Shown: in pieces, positions 12,870 through 25,151 of the stretch
Numbering within the stretch: position 1 is the first letter of the stretch
How the letters are laid out: each line of letters starts with the position of its first letter
Source of the DNA: Timema cristinae
Taxonomy: Eukaryota; Arthropoda; Insecta; Phasmatodea; Timematidae
DNA: 64,000 bases
Assembly (NCBI GenBank): GCA_039000515.1
Contig: JBCFYV010011135.1
Location: forward strand, 20,362,927 to 20,426,926
Reading direction: 5' to 3'
Notes under the pieces: generated by a model
Told to the model about the DNA's origin: nothing
Database searches by the model: none
The model's input: only the letters and a program-made list of their open reading frames with translations
Translations under genes and position numbers: made by a program

Positions 12870-14165
12870 AAATATTAGTGTGCTGGGTGAGTAAAAAGAG
12901 CAAAGAAAAAACTGGGCAAAACCTAACTGATACACAGCACACGCAATCAAAACTATTGCGCGACTCGTCCCCACGCTCACCCCCAATAATATATACCATC
13001 AACTAAGATCGTAACTATACCTCTGGTTTGATTATTAGACCACATATTTTAAGCTAGCAGTATCCTACCTGAGGATGAACGTATTAAAAGGCAAGTACAG
13101 ACATTATAGTCAAGACATGTTTATTAAGATTCAAAAAATATAGACAATATATAGAGATCAACAATCTCAAGAAAAGATAGGCTATACAAACTATACAATC
13201 TAGGGTCATGACCTCATAAGGAGGGCACAGCATATATAAGCGATTAGCCTCGCTAACAACAAACTTGGTTAGGCCAAAACAACCTTGAATAACTCCTCAA
13301 TATAACCTCACCATAAATTTCAATCTTCCACATAATATTTAAAGTTGTTTCCTGCCAGTCATCTTTCCTCCCTTCGTCCCATAAACGGGGAAAATATACA
13401 AGATCCCAAAAATTATAAAAAAACTTATGTTGACTTTAGTTAGATAAACCCATATTAGCTCGCCAACACTTAACACATATCCACCCATCACTTAGTAGTT
13501 ATGGCGGCAATCACTAACTTCTTACACGCGCTGATGGCGCCTAGTACTCTAAGTTCATGAGTGAACATTTAAAGTTAATAATGAACAGAACAATTCCATA
13601 GACGGAATCTAAAGGCATTATAATTCAATAAGCTAAAGACAAACCTAACATCCAACATGCAGTAATATAAACAATATTTTAAGAGAAATGCTTCCCAGTA
13701 AGAGGGTAAAGCTTAAGTCCTTTATGCTCAGAGAAAACTATGTTACTCAATAAATATCGACATCATAAGATGTTTTACTATTGTCCAACTCCTAAACTTG
13801 ATACTTGACATAAACACTGCGGGCAAAGTTCAGTAGTAATAGCCTATCAATATTAGAAATAATTACAAGTGCAAAAGAGATATTATTGAAAATGAAATCA
13901 TATTTCATTTTGTTAAAGTTCGTTAATATTTGAAATAAATACAAGTCCAAAGCCTAAGTCCACCAATACTTGACATTAATAATACGCGCAGAGTTTTAAG
14001 TTAAAGTTTTGTTTGAATATTTGAAATAATTATTAAGAGTCAAAAATGAAATTTAGAACAAAATTTCAGGCCATAAAGTAATTAATCTTACATGGTTAAT
14101 ATCCGAAGCCGTAGCTCTCACAAGCTATTTCCAAAGCCAGTCCCAGAGTGACGCTTAACCCACAC
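12870..14165. other. Unrecognised, less AT-rich block upstream of minisatellite
   Basis: Composition differs from the flanks and no ORF is credible. Short direct similarities recur inside, such as GAAATAATTACAAGTGC and GAAATAAATACAAGTCC near 13855 and 13930. Together with 14166-14377, which is more GC-rich, it leads directly into the 40-bp minisatellite, so the whole 12.87-14.94 kb stretch may be one unknown repeat. No LTRs, TIRs or domains were seen. Confidence 0.3.
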
Positions 14166-14377
14166 GATCATTCTTATATACAGAAAGCACGGTTCACAGC
14201 ACACGGAACGAGGGGAAGACGAGGGGGGAAAACCAAAGAACATAATGAGGCGTGGAATGTTCTACGAGCGTCTGGACGGCACTGGTGAAGTGTTTCTTCT
14301 TTATAACCGAAGATCTTTGGTTCGAAGAAGTCTATGCAGAATGCTGGACTCGGGTTGGCTCTCAGTATTCCGGGAGT

Positions 14378-14819
14378 AGTCGTGTTGTTCGGATGTGAGA
14401 GTTCAGATGGGCCGTGTAGTTGTGTTGATCGGGTGTGAGAGGTCAAATGGGCCGTGTAAATGTGTTGATCGGGTGTGAGTGTTCCGATGGGCCGTGAAGT
14501 TGTGTTTATCGGGTGTGAGTGTTCCGATGGGCCGTGTAGTTGTGTTGATCGGGTGTGAGTGTTCCGATGGGCCGTGTAGTTGTGTGGATCGGGTGTGAGA
14601 GTTAAAATGGGCCGTGTAGTTGTGTTGATCGGGTGTGAGAGTTCCGATGGGCCGTGTAGTTGTGTTGATCGGGTGTGAGTTAAAATGGGCCGTGTAGTTG
14701 TGTTGATCGGGTGTGAGTGTTCCGATGGGCCGTGTAGTTGTGTTGATCGGGTGTGAGAGTTAAAATGGGCCGTGTAGTTGTGTTGATCGGGTGTGAGTGT
14801 TCCGATGGGCCGTGAAGTT
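14378..14819. repeat. 40-bp minisatellite, about 11 units
   Basis: Tandem units share GGGCCGTGTAGTTGTGTTGA followed by TCGGGTGTGAG. Spacing is exactly 40 bp over much of the array (unit starts 14521, 14561, 14601, 14641). Two unit variants differ in one block, GTTCCGATGG or GTTAAAATGG, and alternate from about 14601 to 14800; one unit near 14680 is shorter by a few bases. The minus-strand ORFs here encode low-complexity Thr/His/Ser-rich peptide and change frame each unit, because 40 is not a multiple of three. Confidence 0.92.
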
Positions 14820-15507
14820 GGGCCGGTCCCTGATGGTTTTGGTACAATTGGTAAGTCGGTTGTTTTTGTTTGGTGGCGGGTAGCTTGTGGCTAATGCTAC
14901 ATGTCGTTTTGAAATTTATGAATTTATCAGTTCCCAAACTCCCAATTAAACATTTATGAATTATTTGCTTAACTTAATTGTTTTTTATTTAAATCCATAT
15001 CCAGTTACAACTTCACTACATCGAGTTTTTTTTATATATTACTTGTATACATTATAATCCTTTCTATTTCTTAGGCATTAATTATAAAATGATATGTTTA
15101 GAAGCTATCCATTTATTTTGTAAGGTTTATTGATTTAAACTCTATAAATCTCTAAAACTATATTTTATATTAGTTTTGGAAATTTTAGGGGATCCATCCT
15201 CCTCATATTCCACTCCATCAATTTTAAATTTAAGAATTAAAATCTGTATTTTTATGAGGCTGTCCTTATAATTGCAATAATTTAAAACTGTGAGAAGTAG
15301 ATATATTATTCTAGTTTTAAAAATATTGAAACCCGTCCAATTCACCAGCATTCGTATAAAATATTATTTAAAGTCAAAATGGTTAAATGAAGTTATCCTT
15401 TGAATTAAATTAACTTTTTTAAATAATATTTTTTTTACATTAACATCCCTATTCACCAACATCTCCTTCCCTCTTTCATGAAAATCAAAAATTTGACTTT
15501 ATTATAT

Positions 15508-16060
15508 TAAAACGTTTATTGTTATTTGAAGGGGTGTATGTATCTGCTTGCTGATATTCTGTTTTCCATTACTTTAAGAATCAAATGGTATATATTATAT
15601 TTGCGAATTATGTCAAAACCATCTGAACTCCATTTTTCCAACTCTTTCAGAGAAATTTTATATTTGAAGATTAACTTGGTTGAGAGGAGTTTTTTCTCCG
15701 TCCGTATGTTGAATTTTAACTCTCTACCTTATCTATAATGTTTTTTATACCTATTACTCCCATTCCCATTATCAATAATTAGGCTATATTTTAAACTTAA
15801 ACTTTTCAGATTTTTATGTTTATATGGAGTGGTCTCTTCCTGATTAAATAACTGTTCTCTATATCGTAATAAATATATTTTTTTTTTTTGAGATGTTGAG
15901 CCCCTTCACTACATCCGCTATTTCTTCAACTATTATTTAAAATTTAAAATTCAACATTTATTTTGTTATTTTGATGGAAACTTATCTACACTTGCTAAAT
16001 TTATGTTTTTTATTACACCTTAAACTTAAAATTCTCAGACATTTATAATTATATTGAGTG
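15508..16060. repeat. Diverged duplication (two blocks about 445 bp apart)
   Basis: Blocks near 15508-15590 and 15950-16050 share, in order, a TTTATT-TTATTT-GA-GG stretch, a CTTGCT motif and a TACNTTAA motif followed by similar AT-rich sequence. A third partial match lies near 15780. It looks like an old segmental or tandem duplication; alignment was by eye only. Confidence 0.3.
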
Positions 16061-17162
16061 TTACTCCTAGCTGCCTCTAAAATTTCACACAACAAAGAAA
16101 GCTATTTATATTTTAGTTCTACTTCAACGCATTTAAGGATCCATTCTATTTATTTCGCACAAAACTAATGTTATGTTATTAATCTGTAACTGAGAAAACA
16201 CAAAATATCATATTTCATAGAGATCGGTTGGAATGAGGCATAGCACCAATTTTTGCCACTCTCCATCCTCTATGTTTATGACATTTTAAAATAATTCAAA
16301 ATGTCACATCCAGTTCTAGAAGGAAGACCTCATTTTAAATGTCAAGTCTCTATGTCTGCAGGTGCAAAATAAAGATAAGTGAAGTTTGAATACATTCAAC
16401 ACCCGCCTCCCCCCCATTATACCCGTTAAGAGTTCAAATTTCACCAAACCCCATATTAGCTTCCAAGCATATTTGCTTTATGGTAACTTCACACAAAATC
16501 AATATTTTCCAGGTTCAGGATTTGGGGAGAAACTGTGATGTTTAGGTGAGTAAGTGAGAATTAGTCTTGCTTTCCTTATACGTAGACAAGGGCCAAACTC
16601 ATCCTTGTGAGATTAATTGAGGAGCAACTTAAACAAATAAGTAGCAGCTCCGGTTAAGAAAACTGGGACTAATGGCCAAATGCTTGTTGTGCTCATCACA
16701 TAAGACATGTTGATATAATCATCGGCAACGGTGGCAGCTAATTGGTTGGTATAGCTCACTTGCAAGCCAAAAACAAGTACAATTTTTTTTTTTATAAATA
16801 TTTAGGACTAATTGTAACTTTTATTACCTGTAAGTTTGCAAATTCTTCTTGCAGTTTTCACTATGGTATATCTGAAAATATATGGGTATGGTATAATTTT
16901 TCAAGTATAATAAAAGTAGTTATAATAATATTACGGGTTTAGGTTACATAATTCTTTGCCCAGTAGTGGAAAGATTATCCAGTATTAACGGACCGATGAT
17001 CAGGGGACGCCCGAATGTTATATATAATTGTTACATCCTTTCTGTGCAGGCTTTTTCCATGTCCGATGAGATGAGGTGATGTTGATAGTGATAGTGAGTA
17101 AAATTTAAATTTATTCCTGATTAATCAAAACCTGGTAACCTATGGGGGTAATTCTCCTTTTT

Positions 17163-17262
17163 TGGAAAAATATACGAAGATACCATCCGGGAATTAGACA
17201 CTTGACACCTTGGCTCGTCGCCAAGTATACTAACCACTATACCACGTTGCCACTATTCATCA
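17163..17262 (-). mobile_element. tRNA-like SINE head, decayed
   Basis: The minus strand reads GTGGCAACGTGGTATAGTGG then TTAGTATACTTGGCGACGAG, an A-box region close to tRNA-Asp/Glu type. The B box is lost (CAAGTGTCTAATTCC). It sits just upstream of an intact family A SINE. A real tRNA is unlikely, since arms do not pair. Confidence 0.45.
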
Positions 17263-17310
17263 AGTTGATATTCTGTATATGTGTAAACTACATGTTAACT
17301 AATAATTTTA

Positions 17311-17591
17311 GGTGACCTGGTGGTCTAGAGGTAAGGTGTCAGACTTCTATGCTGGCGGCCGGGGTTCAATCCTCGGTCCCGGCAAAGATTTATCTGATTA
17401 CCAAACCCTTCCTTCACCTCTGACAAGACATCTTGTGAATGTGGGGAATGCCAGGCCGCCACCGTGGTTCGGATTCCACGTTAAACTGTAGGTCCTTCAT
17501 TTCATCTCACAATCACGCTACCATTACACATTAGCGTAAGTGTGTATAACCCGAATGGGTAGTAAGATGCGGTGCTAATAATAATAATAAC
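17311..17591 (+). mobile_element. SINE family A, full length
   Basis: The tRNA-derived head starts GGTGACCTGG and carries the RNA polymerase III A box (TGGTCTAGAGGT) and B box (GGGTTCAATCC). A body of about 170 bp follows, then the shared tail with CCCGAATGGGTAGTAAGATG and a short (TAA)n. Direct repeats AACTAATAATTTTA (before) and AACTAATAATTATA (after) are target-site duplications. Short subfamily: the body reads GACAAGACATCTTGTGAATG. Confidence 0.95.
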
Positions 17592-18691
17592 TAATAATTA
17601 TAAGAATAATTAATAACCCTTTTACTTTAGACCAAATTTGAGAAAAATAGAAACGGATAAAATATATTTTCTGCTTTTTAGTTCCATTGCTGTTAATAAA
17701 GTGTATATATCTTTTGCGCTAGTATTTTATGTCGTGTTTAGTGTTATAGTTAACACACATGTATGTGTTGTATATTATAAATGTTCCTTAGTTTTCTATG
17801 AATGAACATTAATAAGTCAAATAAGAATTTAAATGGAAACTGTACGTTTAAATAGAAAGTTAAAATAAGATTTTTGGGAAAACCTATTTTTCAATGCATG
17901 TTTATAATTAAAATTAATTTATTTTTTAATCCTTTAAATTATTAATAAGTATTTTAACTGTATATAATATGTTCTATAAAATAGTATTAGGTTTAATACA
18001 ATAACATACAATCTGTTTTTGTAGTGCCCTTCTATCATTTTACAGTGACGGAATATGCTGAGGGTATTTTTCCTTTTATGATTTCCTATATCTAGATACA
18101 AATAGAGTAACATTTACTATAAACCTCTACATTTATCATACCTACACCATTAACGTAATTAAGGTATGCGTATAACCAAAATTGGTTATATTAAGACAAG
18201 CTGAAAAAAAAAAGAAGATAAATATCGTTTCTTGTCCGACGTTGAACGATAGGCCATCTGTCCACCCGCGTGTAGTTTTCCCCACGTACATTTCATGATG
18301 ATGACAACCATGAATTCGCTTGAATAATTACGTAAAAGTGCAAAAGTGGGAGTTGGAAATGGGCCTTAATGGATTAACTGAGCCCACAGATAGATGACGC
18401 TGGTGTAAAATTGCGTCGATCCATTACCGGGCTAAACAAGTTGTGTGAAAAGTTTTCCTCTCTTCCTGTGCTTTAAATAAACCCGAATTGAAAAATAAAA
18501 ACAAATCTAACTTTATGTTTGTGATAAAAAGTTTTTTATTAAATTTTTTTTTCAACTAGCTATTTTAAACATATTTTTAATGTTAATAAGAGATTATTAA
18601 ACTGTGTTTATTTCTAAAGTATAATTTATTTAGCACAACGCATTCCTAAATATTCAGTTTATACGCTTATGTAAGTCTACTAATTAAGCTA

Positions 18692-18926
18692 CAGTAGCCC
18701 CATGGCTTCTTTGGTGCTGACTGACAGCTCACAGCTGACTTCTAACAGTCAGCATTTAGGTATATACCTAAATTTGGACCGTCAGAGGTGACAGCTGCTA
18801 AACACATGTTTTTGCAAATAATATAGTTTGGCGTAGGGATATATAATTTTGTCTGGTAACTTTTCAAAGCTTTTCTCTGTCAGCTGTGAGCTGTCAGTTA
18901 GAACCAAAGAAGCCATAGGGCTACTG
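18692..18926. mobile_element. MITE, Tc1/mariner-like, 235 bp
   Basis: The ends are CAGTAGCCCCATGGCTTC and its near-perfect complement GAAGCCATAGGGCTACTG, flanked on both sides by TA (18690-18691 and 18927-18928). Inverted-repeat similarity runs about 50 bp inward through ACTGACAGCTCACAGCTGAC. There is no ORF, so it must depend on a transposase elsewhere. CAGT ends with TA target duplication are typical of the Tc1/mariner superfamily. Confidence 0.9.
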
Positions 18927-18974
18927 TAATAAGCTGGAGATGAGGAACATTTAATTTAAAGGGATTGTACTCGC

Positions 18975-19145
18975 ATTTATGAAGAGGTAGAGTGGAAAGT
19001 TATTTAGGAAAGGAAATCCTCAATACATCTACCCAGTCTTAAAATATAACCTACCAGGAATCGAATTTCGATCTCCAAGGTCATCAGTGTTCTAGTCTAA
19101 AACAGGAGTGACGCCTTGTATCATGCAGCCACTGAAGCAGATTTA
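18975..19145 (-). mobile_element. Decayed tRNA-like SINE
   Basis: The minus strand shows a tRNA-like head, GGCTGCATGATACAAGGC with a B-box-like GAAATTCGATTCC, then a body ending in a CCACTCTACCTCTTCATAAA-like block that resembles the CCACTCTCCCTCCACG block of family B. The shared tail is absent. Confidence 0.5.
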
Positions 19146-19450
19146 AGTGTAGTTAAATATTATTTATAAACAATACACACTGAAATAATGATGATTATTC
19201 ATCTGACAAACACTTTAAATTCAGAAAGTTTTTTAATTAATTTTACATAATTTGCACAAATATTTTATATTATTGACATTTTTCAACTTCCCTTTGCAGA
19301 AATATAGGTGTACATCTCTTTAAACAAACGTAATGTTCCCTTTATTATATTAATTAGTCATTAAAAATTACTGTATGATATTCCCTTGTGACAAATAACG
19401 TCTTTTTATACTTGTTCACTTGTCCAAATCCCATGGCTTTTTGTAAAGAA

Positions 19451-19713
19451 CCCGGCTCTGTGACGTAGTTGGCTAACGTGCTAGTTGTGTTGAGCTCGAC
19501 TGCTGAGGACGGGGAGATCGAGGTTCGAATCTTGGTCGTGTGAACTCAGGGTGGTTTTTCCTATATGGTTTTCCACACTCCCTCCACGCAAATGTGGGTT
19601 CACTTTCTCTAATTTAACCTTCCCAATTTCTAATCCATTAGCGTAATTTGTACTTAAAGCGTATAACCCGAACGGGTAGTAAGACGCGGTGCTAAATATT
19701 ATTATTATTTTAT
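19451..19713 (+). mobile_element. SINE family B, full length
   Basis: The head carries an A-box region GTGACGTAGTTGGCTAACG and a B box GGTTCGAATCT. The body contains GTGGTTTTTCCTATATGG and CCACACTCCCTCCACGC. The tail CGTATAACCCGAACGGGTAG is followed by ACGCGGTGCTAA and a (TTA)n run. The tail is shared with family A although head and body differ. Confidence 0.93.
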
Positions 19714-19859
19714 TAAAGCCATGTGAGAAAAAAAATAATGCTTTTTGTGCAAATTTAAATTAAGGACAACACAAACCACAAATTTTAACATCTAGAATCC
19801 ATTCTTAATATAGATATTATACCCACTAATTAAAGTAAATTATATTTAGAGATTTACAA

Positions 19860-19916
19860 ACACACATACACACATATATATATATATATATATATTTATT
19901 TATATTTATTTATATT

Positions 19917-19950
<34 letters not shown>
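19860..19950. repeat. (TA)n / TATTTATT simple repeat
   Basis: ACACATACAC leads into (TA)n, three TTTATTTATAT-like units and a second (TA)n run. The small ORF ending here is a by-product of the repeat. Confidence 0.9.
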
Positions 19951-19954
<4 letters not shown>

Positions 19955-20384
19955 TTGGCTCACGTGCAGGGAAATTTGTTGATAATGAAAAATCTTCACG
20001 AATTCTCTCCTATTAACATCTGTAATATTTAAGTTTGATGTAATATTACTAACTTCTCTATTTTGTTTAGGTGTGTTACTTGATATCAGTATAAGAATCA
20101 TCAGTTATTCTACAAAACTCTCCCAAAACTTGGATCTCGTATCTAACGCCGAATCTGTTTTTAGTATATGAGTGTTTCCGATTCGTTCTATTGAAATATA
20201 TTTCCGCTCAATCTAAGTTTGGTGAAAAATTTAAACAAATATACGTTTATCTTGGAGTAGTTACAAACTTAGTTCAAACTTTCTCTGATTTAATTAACAG
20301 AAGATAGCTCTAAAAAGCATTTAGTAAAGTAAATTTAACTATGACTTTTGTTTTTATTAACTCAGTCATATCAACTAATAGTCT

Positions 20385-20600
20385 ACCCTAGTGATCTTGG
20401 GCTGAAGTTCACGCCTCAGGCCCCGATGTTTGTGGGTTCAAACCTATACGGGGTCAATGGATTTTTACTAAGTAAAAAAAATACATTACACAAAATTTCT
20501 ATTTGAGAGAGAGTAGAGCTATCCCATGTTGATTGTGGCATGTAAGAGAACCCTGAAAATTATGTGAAAATACCTTACTCGGCAAATTTGGTAGGACCTT
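20385..20600 (+). mobile_element. tRNA-like SINE head, unclassified
   Basis: CTAGTGATCTTGGGCTGAAG, followed 50 bp later by a clean B box (GGGTTCAAACC) and a TGGATTTTTACTAAGT stretch, resembles the head-to-body transition of the other SINEs. No tail is recognisable. Confidence 0.4.
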
Positions 20601-21829
20601 TCGCTATCACTGATAGAAATTCAGTGTGAAATGCAATAATAAACCAGCACACATCCTGAAATACCATAGTAAATGAGATTTTTTACCAAATGGAGTGGGC
20701 AGAACTAGCCAATCCATCTTCAGTTGGATAGAAATAAAACCAGCATTCGGGTTGTTGAATTAAGAAGATAAAATTTTAAATGACTGCAACAAACACTTCT
20801 ATTTTGCAAAATATATAGGTTGGGGAAGAAAAAATTGGACAATTAGTAATTTGGAAACAAAACCTTTAGTTGAAATGAAAATATTCACTTGATAAATAAA
20901 AGCAAACTACATTAAACACTTTTTCACTTTTTGAAGATAATGTTAATCAGGTTATATCCACTGGATGTTAGACAAGCTCAGCCCCTATATATATAGTAGG
21001 TTTACAATTATTTTTAACCTATCTCTGTATACACCTATTAATTTATAAAATAATATTAATTTTATAAACTTTTATCTTTTAATAATTTAATAATACTTTT
21101 TATAATAAGATTTGTGTATAATCTAGTTTATAGATATTAAAGTTAAATTATATTTTTGTTATTTGTTTTAAATTACATTTTATTATTTAATATTAAATAA
21201 TCTCAATAATCTAACAATAAGAAAGTTTGCTCATGGTTTTGTAAGCCAACTATTTAATTTTTTATGAATAATTAATGATTAACTCTTTAGTCAAACGCTC
21301 GTTTAAAATCTACCAAATAGATACCTTTACCATACAGTAGTTAAATGAAAATGGACTTGGAAAAAAATTGTTATTTTAGGGATACTGCTAATAGGGAGAA
21401 GAAATAAGTTAACGCAAAAATATAAATACTTTTCTGGGTCTTTTCATTAATTTTGAACAGACCTAATCTGAGACAGTTTCACACCTCATTTGATGATCTA
21501 CACAACGACAAAAAGATTCAATTTATTTATTTCCACATGTTTAAAAACTCACCCTTAAATCTGTAATTAAAAATTAAATGTGGAAAAAAGTCACCATAAT
21601 AAGTCAGGCCATTACACCGTATGAAAGACTGGCTTCAACACTAAGGTGAACAAAATTGAGTATATTGGTATTTATATTCTTAATTTAATGAATAAAATAT
21701 TAACTAACATTTATTTGTATTAGTTCGTTAGATTATATATGTTTTAAATATTTAACTTTATCCACGGCGATTATTTGTCCGAAGCCATTCTCAAAAATTC
21801 AATAACCAAAATTGTGATTAACACAAACA

Positions 21830-22045
21830 ACTCGTGTTGGAGTAGATTTCACAAAATTGGCAGATCTAGGTGCGATCCTGGTCAGGTTCACTGTTACAGG
21901 TTTGTTCCTAAATGGTTTTCCCCTCCCTCGCCACACAAATGTGGATGCATTTCCTTTTAATTAAGTCTACCTAATACTTAACCAATTTGTGTAATTAGCA
22001 AAAGGCGTATAATCCGAACGGATAATAAAATTCAGTGCTAAACAG
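21830..22045 (+). mobile_element. SINE family B, diverged copy
   Basis: The head is hard to follow (B-box-like GGTGCGATCCTGG). The body is recognisable, with TTCCTAAATGGTTTTCCCCT and CCACACAAATGTGGATGCAT, and the tail reads GGCGTATAATCCGAACGGAT then CAGTGCTAAA. Many substitutions make it older than the other B copies. Confidence 0.75.
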
Positions 22046-22777
22046 ACTTGAAGACTGGCTGTACTGGGTGTGGTGTGGGTTGTCCAATAGTCGCGAGCTA
22101 GCAGCGCTACCATCGCATCACATATGTGCCACTAAAATAGTGATGTGGTTGCAGACCCGTGTGAAACCTATGATTCAATTTTTGGTATCGCTACTAGAAG
22201 CTCCAAACAATCGGACCGGAGGCAGTCTCACTGTTTTGTGGCCGTCTGTGAAACCTACCATTTATCTCTAGTATTTGCGAATGGAGGAAGCACTCCAAAG
22301 TTCCTTATGAGGACCTTTAAAGGAACATTATATTCACCCTTCACCCTGAAAGGTAGCACCCCTATTTTACGGTTCACATAAAGGCCCTATTTTAAAAGAA
22401 GACAGAGTTTGTTAACTTTAAGGGTTAGCGAAAAATATACAAATTACACGTCTATATTAGTTAAAATATGTGTAATGAGTTGAAGACATTATAAAAAGTT
22501 AGCCAAATATACATTTTATGAAATTCATAAGGGCTCTTTAATATACGCAATTGTATGGGATAAGACGGAAATAACTAGACGATCTATTCCAAGTAAACTG
22601 ATGGATAAATTTCTCAAGTTGGAGCTCACCTGAATGACATTATCTTCAAAAAGTGAAAGAAGAGCTATGAAATTTGTTTTTACTTACCTAGTTAATATTT
22701 AATTTTCAATTAAAGTATTGATTTTCAAGTTACTAATCGTATAATAGTTTCGACCACATCGTTTATATTTATATTTA

Positions 22778-22910
22778 TTTATTCAGGGTATTTATTACTA
22801 TGTATTATTATGTATTATTATTATTATGTATTATTATTATTATTATTAGCACCACGTCTTACAACCCGTTCGGGTTCGGTGCTAATAATAATAATAATAA
22901 TAATAAATTC
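22778..22910. repeat. Two SINE tails fused tail-to-tail
   Basis: A (TTA)n run leads into the minus-strand tail (GCACCACGTCTTACAACC, CGTTCGGGTT). After only CGGTGC it turns into a (TAA)n run, the plus-strand tail end. The result is an imperfect palindrome of about 70 bp with microsatellites at both ends. It may be an inversion, or a second SINE tail inserted into the first. Confidence 0.75.
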
Positions 22911-23087
22911 GCACAACATGATATATTAGTATGTTGACTGTATTTGACTTAAGCCCCTCTTACTTATATGTCTAATATTGGCCAGTAACTTGGAAACATC
23001 AAAGTATGGCCCCATAACGAGCGTAACAAACACTATATAGACAACGGGACTAGAAAAGTACAGTTTCTCATGAAATACAACCGATGA

Positions 23088-23564
23088 ATGGACCGAGTTA
23101 GGCCTTTCAACCCAGAACTTTCCTGGTGCGTTAGCAATCCTACGACCACTACCCCTTTTCAACCCATTTTCAGGGTAAGGGGTAGAGAGGTTAGTGCCCA
23201 AAGTAAAACAGAGATCAGAGATCCAACCCCCTTTACACTTTTTACCATCCTATCACCCAAAAAAACAACCTTAAAGCAAAGGATAGATAAAGTTTCTCCT
23301 AGCAAAAGTTATTTACTGCACGCAGGGAGCTACCATTTTGCCCGGGTTAAACGGGATGGAAAGATCAGCCGCTCTCCCCCAGCCCAACCCCTTCTTTCAC
23401 ACCACTTTCGCACTAAAAACCCTTTTCGCCTTACCCTTTCTCAAACCTCGCTCACTCTAGCCATTTATCCAAAATCCCTTGCTTTTTTTGTGTGTGTGTG
23501 TAAATATACCGTATGGAGAAAAGATTTAATACTTAGAGCCACCCAGAAAATGGCATTGCAGTAA
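23088..23564 (+). other. 158-codon ORF, unrecognised
   Basis: This is the longest open frame in the window that is not simple repeat, in a pyrimidine-rich, less AT-rich patch. The product is basic, rich in Ser/Thr/Pro/Lys, has no signal peptide or known motif and ends in a (GT)n-encoded VCVC stretch. No splice or promoter signal supports it. It lies in the dpr intron on the opposite strand. I treat it as a chance ORF or part of an unknown repeat. Confidence 0.15.
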
Positions 23565-24149
23565 AGAAAAAATAAATATATGTGAATATTAAAAAAAAAA
23601 AAGGAATCAGAAAGTTATGCACAGAACGTGAAAATAAAGTATCCTAAAATATTGTGGAATGCTTTTATAAAAAAGAAAATATTTTGCATCATTTTGAATA
23701 CGGATACATTTACCATCTAAAGCAATCGCAGTTATTTTCATACAACGTGGTTTAATATTTATATATATTTTTTTAGGATGGCAGAGGATGTAAAGGCGGG
23801 AGCAACGGGGTAAATAGTTGGATATGCCACATTGGTTCTGAATTAAAATTAGCTCACTATATTTTATATATATTTTATACATGACTTAATACCCATTTAT
23901 TGGAAATAATATTATTCAATATTTGAAAGAGTAAAATGAATTAAAAATACTCTTTTGCGATAATAATTCAAATATTATTCAGTTGGGTTAATATTATTTA
24001 ATAATCCAAAATATATAACATGATTAAATTTAATATAAACGCTGTAAGTAATGGAAATAATTTAAATTTGAGATTATATATTTAAATAACAAAAATAGAA
24101 AGTTCAAAATATTCATTTAAGCTACTGTTTCAATATTAAAATATATATG

Positions 24150-24320
24150 AGCCGCCTGGGTTGTAGAGTAATCTAAGGCATCACTTTGGCAATATACTGG
24201 ATTACTAATAAAGGGATATCAGGTTTGAAACACGACTATAACAATAGTAATTTTTTCTTAATGAGTATCCACTTTTTTTTTCCCACGGAATGAGGATAAA
24301 CACACACTATAAATTAAACA
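24150..24320 (+). mobile_element. Decayed tRNA-like SINE
   Basis: GCCGCCTGGGTTGTAGAGTA and a B-box-like GGTTTGAAAC are followed by a TTTTTTCTTAATGAG / CCACGGAATGAGGATAAAC body that matches the general layout of family B relatives. The shared tail is not recognisable. Confidence 0.4.
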
Positions 24321-25151
24321 TTCCTCACTCCTACAACATTATTGTAGCTTTAATATACGAAGGGTATATTTGTTAGAGGTGAAAATCTTAATATTGAATC
24401 AAACTAAACGAATGCTGCCATCTGTTAGACAATCATGAGACTTTCCTAATCCAATTAAGAACATGGTAAAAGGAGGTATATGTCATATTCAGATCAAATA
24501 AAAAAGTATTATCTCAGGCCCTTATAGAGTTTTTTATATATATTTTGCCACCGTGAAAAATATATTTAATTTGACATCTCCATTTCGTCTCCTGTTATCT
24601 TGATATACGTATAGCTCAAACCGTTTGTAGCAACTGAAAAAAAAAGTATTAATACAGTAAATAAATGGTACAGATTTCTCACTTCATTATTTAAAAATGT
24701 AGATATTAATAAAATCTTATAATATATATAATATATGTAAAATAGTTCAGGCTCTAACCGAAGCAAAGACAGACAGACGTAAAAATAGAGATACAGAAAT
24801 TAAAAAAAAAAAAATCGGATTCGGGGTGTCATGAACTTCGAAATTCATCAAACTTTCAATTTTTTTTATATAGCCACAATACTTCCTCTACTCGTAAGGT
24901 AGCGAGAAAGTAATGAATGATACACATAATATTCAAATACAGACTTACTCATTTATGCGATTGGTGGAGAGATATATTACTTTAACTGTATTTAATCATT
25001 TATTTTAAACTAACTCTTTTGTCAACAATATCTGTCATTGTTAGTCTGAAATCTTAAACAGCATAGTTATTTATCTTAAACTAATGTTTCATAATCTACA
25101 ACTGTTAAAACTTTTCATTTCATAAAAAACTGAGCGATTATATACTAACGA

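Noticed and set aside
14174..14937. Minus-strand ORFs with repeated TQLHGPSE-HSHP
   Set aside because: Translation of the 40-bp minisatellite; the unit length shifts frame each repeat, so no protein repeat is being maintained.
17311..17390. tRNA gene (A box and B box present)
   Set aside because: Acceptor and anticodon arms do not pair and the sequence continues into a SINE body and (TAA)n; same for the other SINE heads.
22836..22910. CRISPR-like or riboswitch-like palindrome
   Set aside because: It is two SINE tails in inverted order in a eukaryotic genome.
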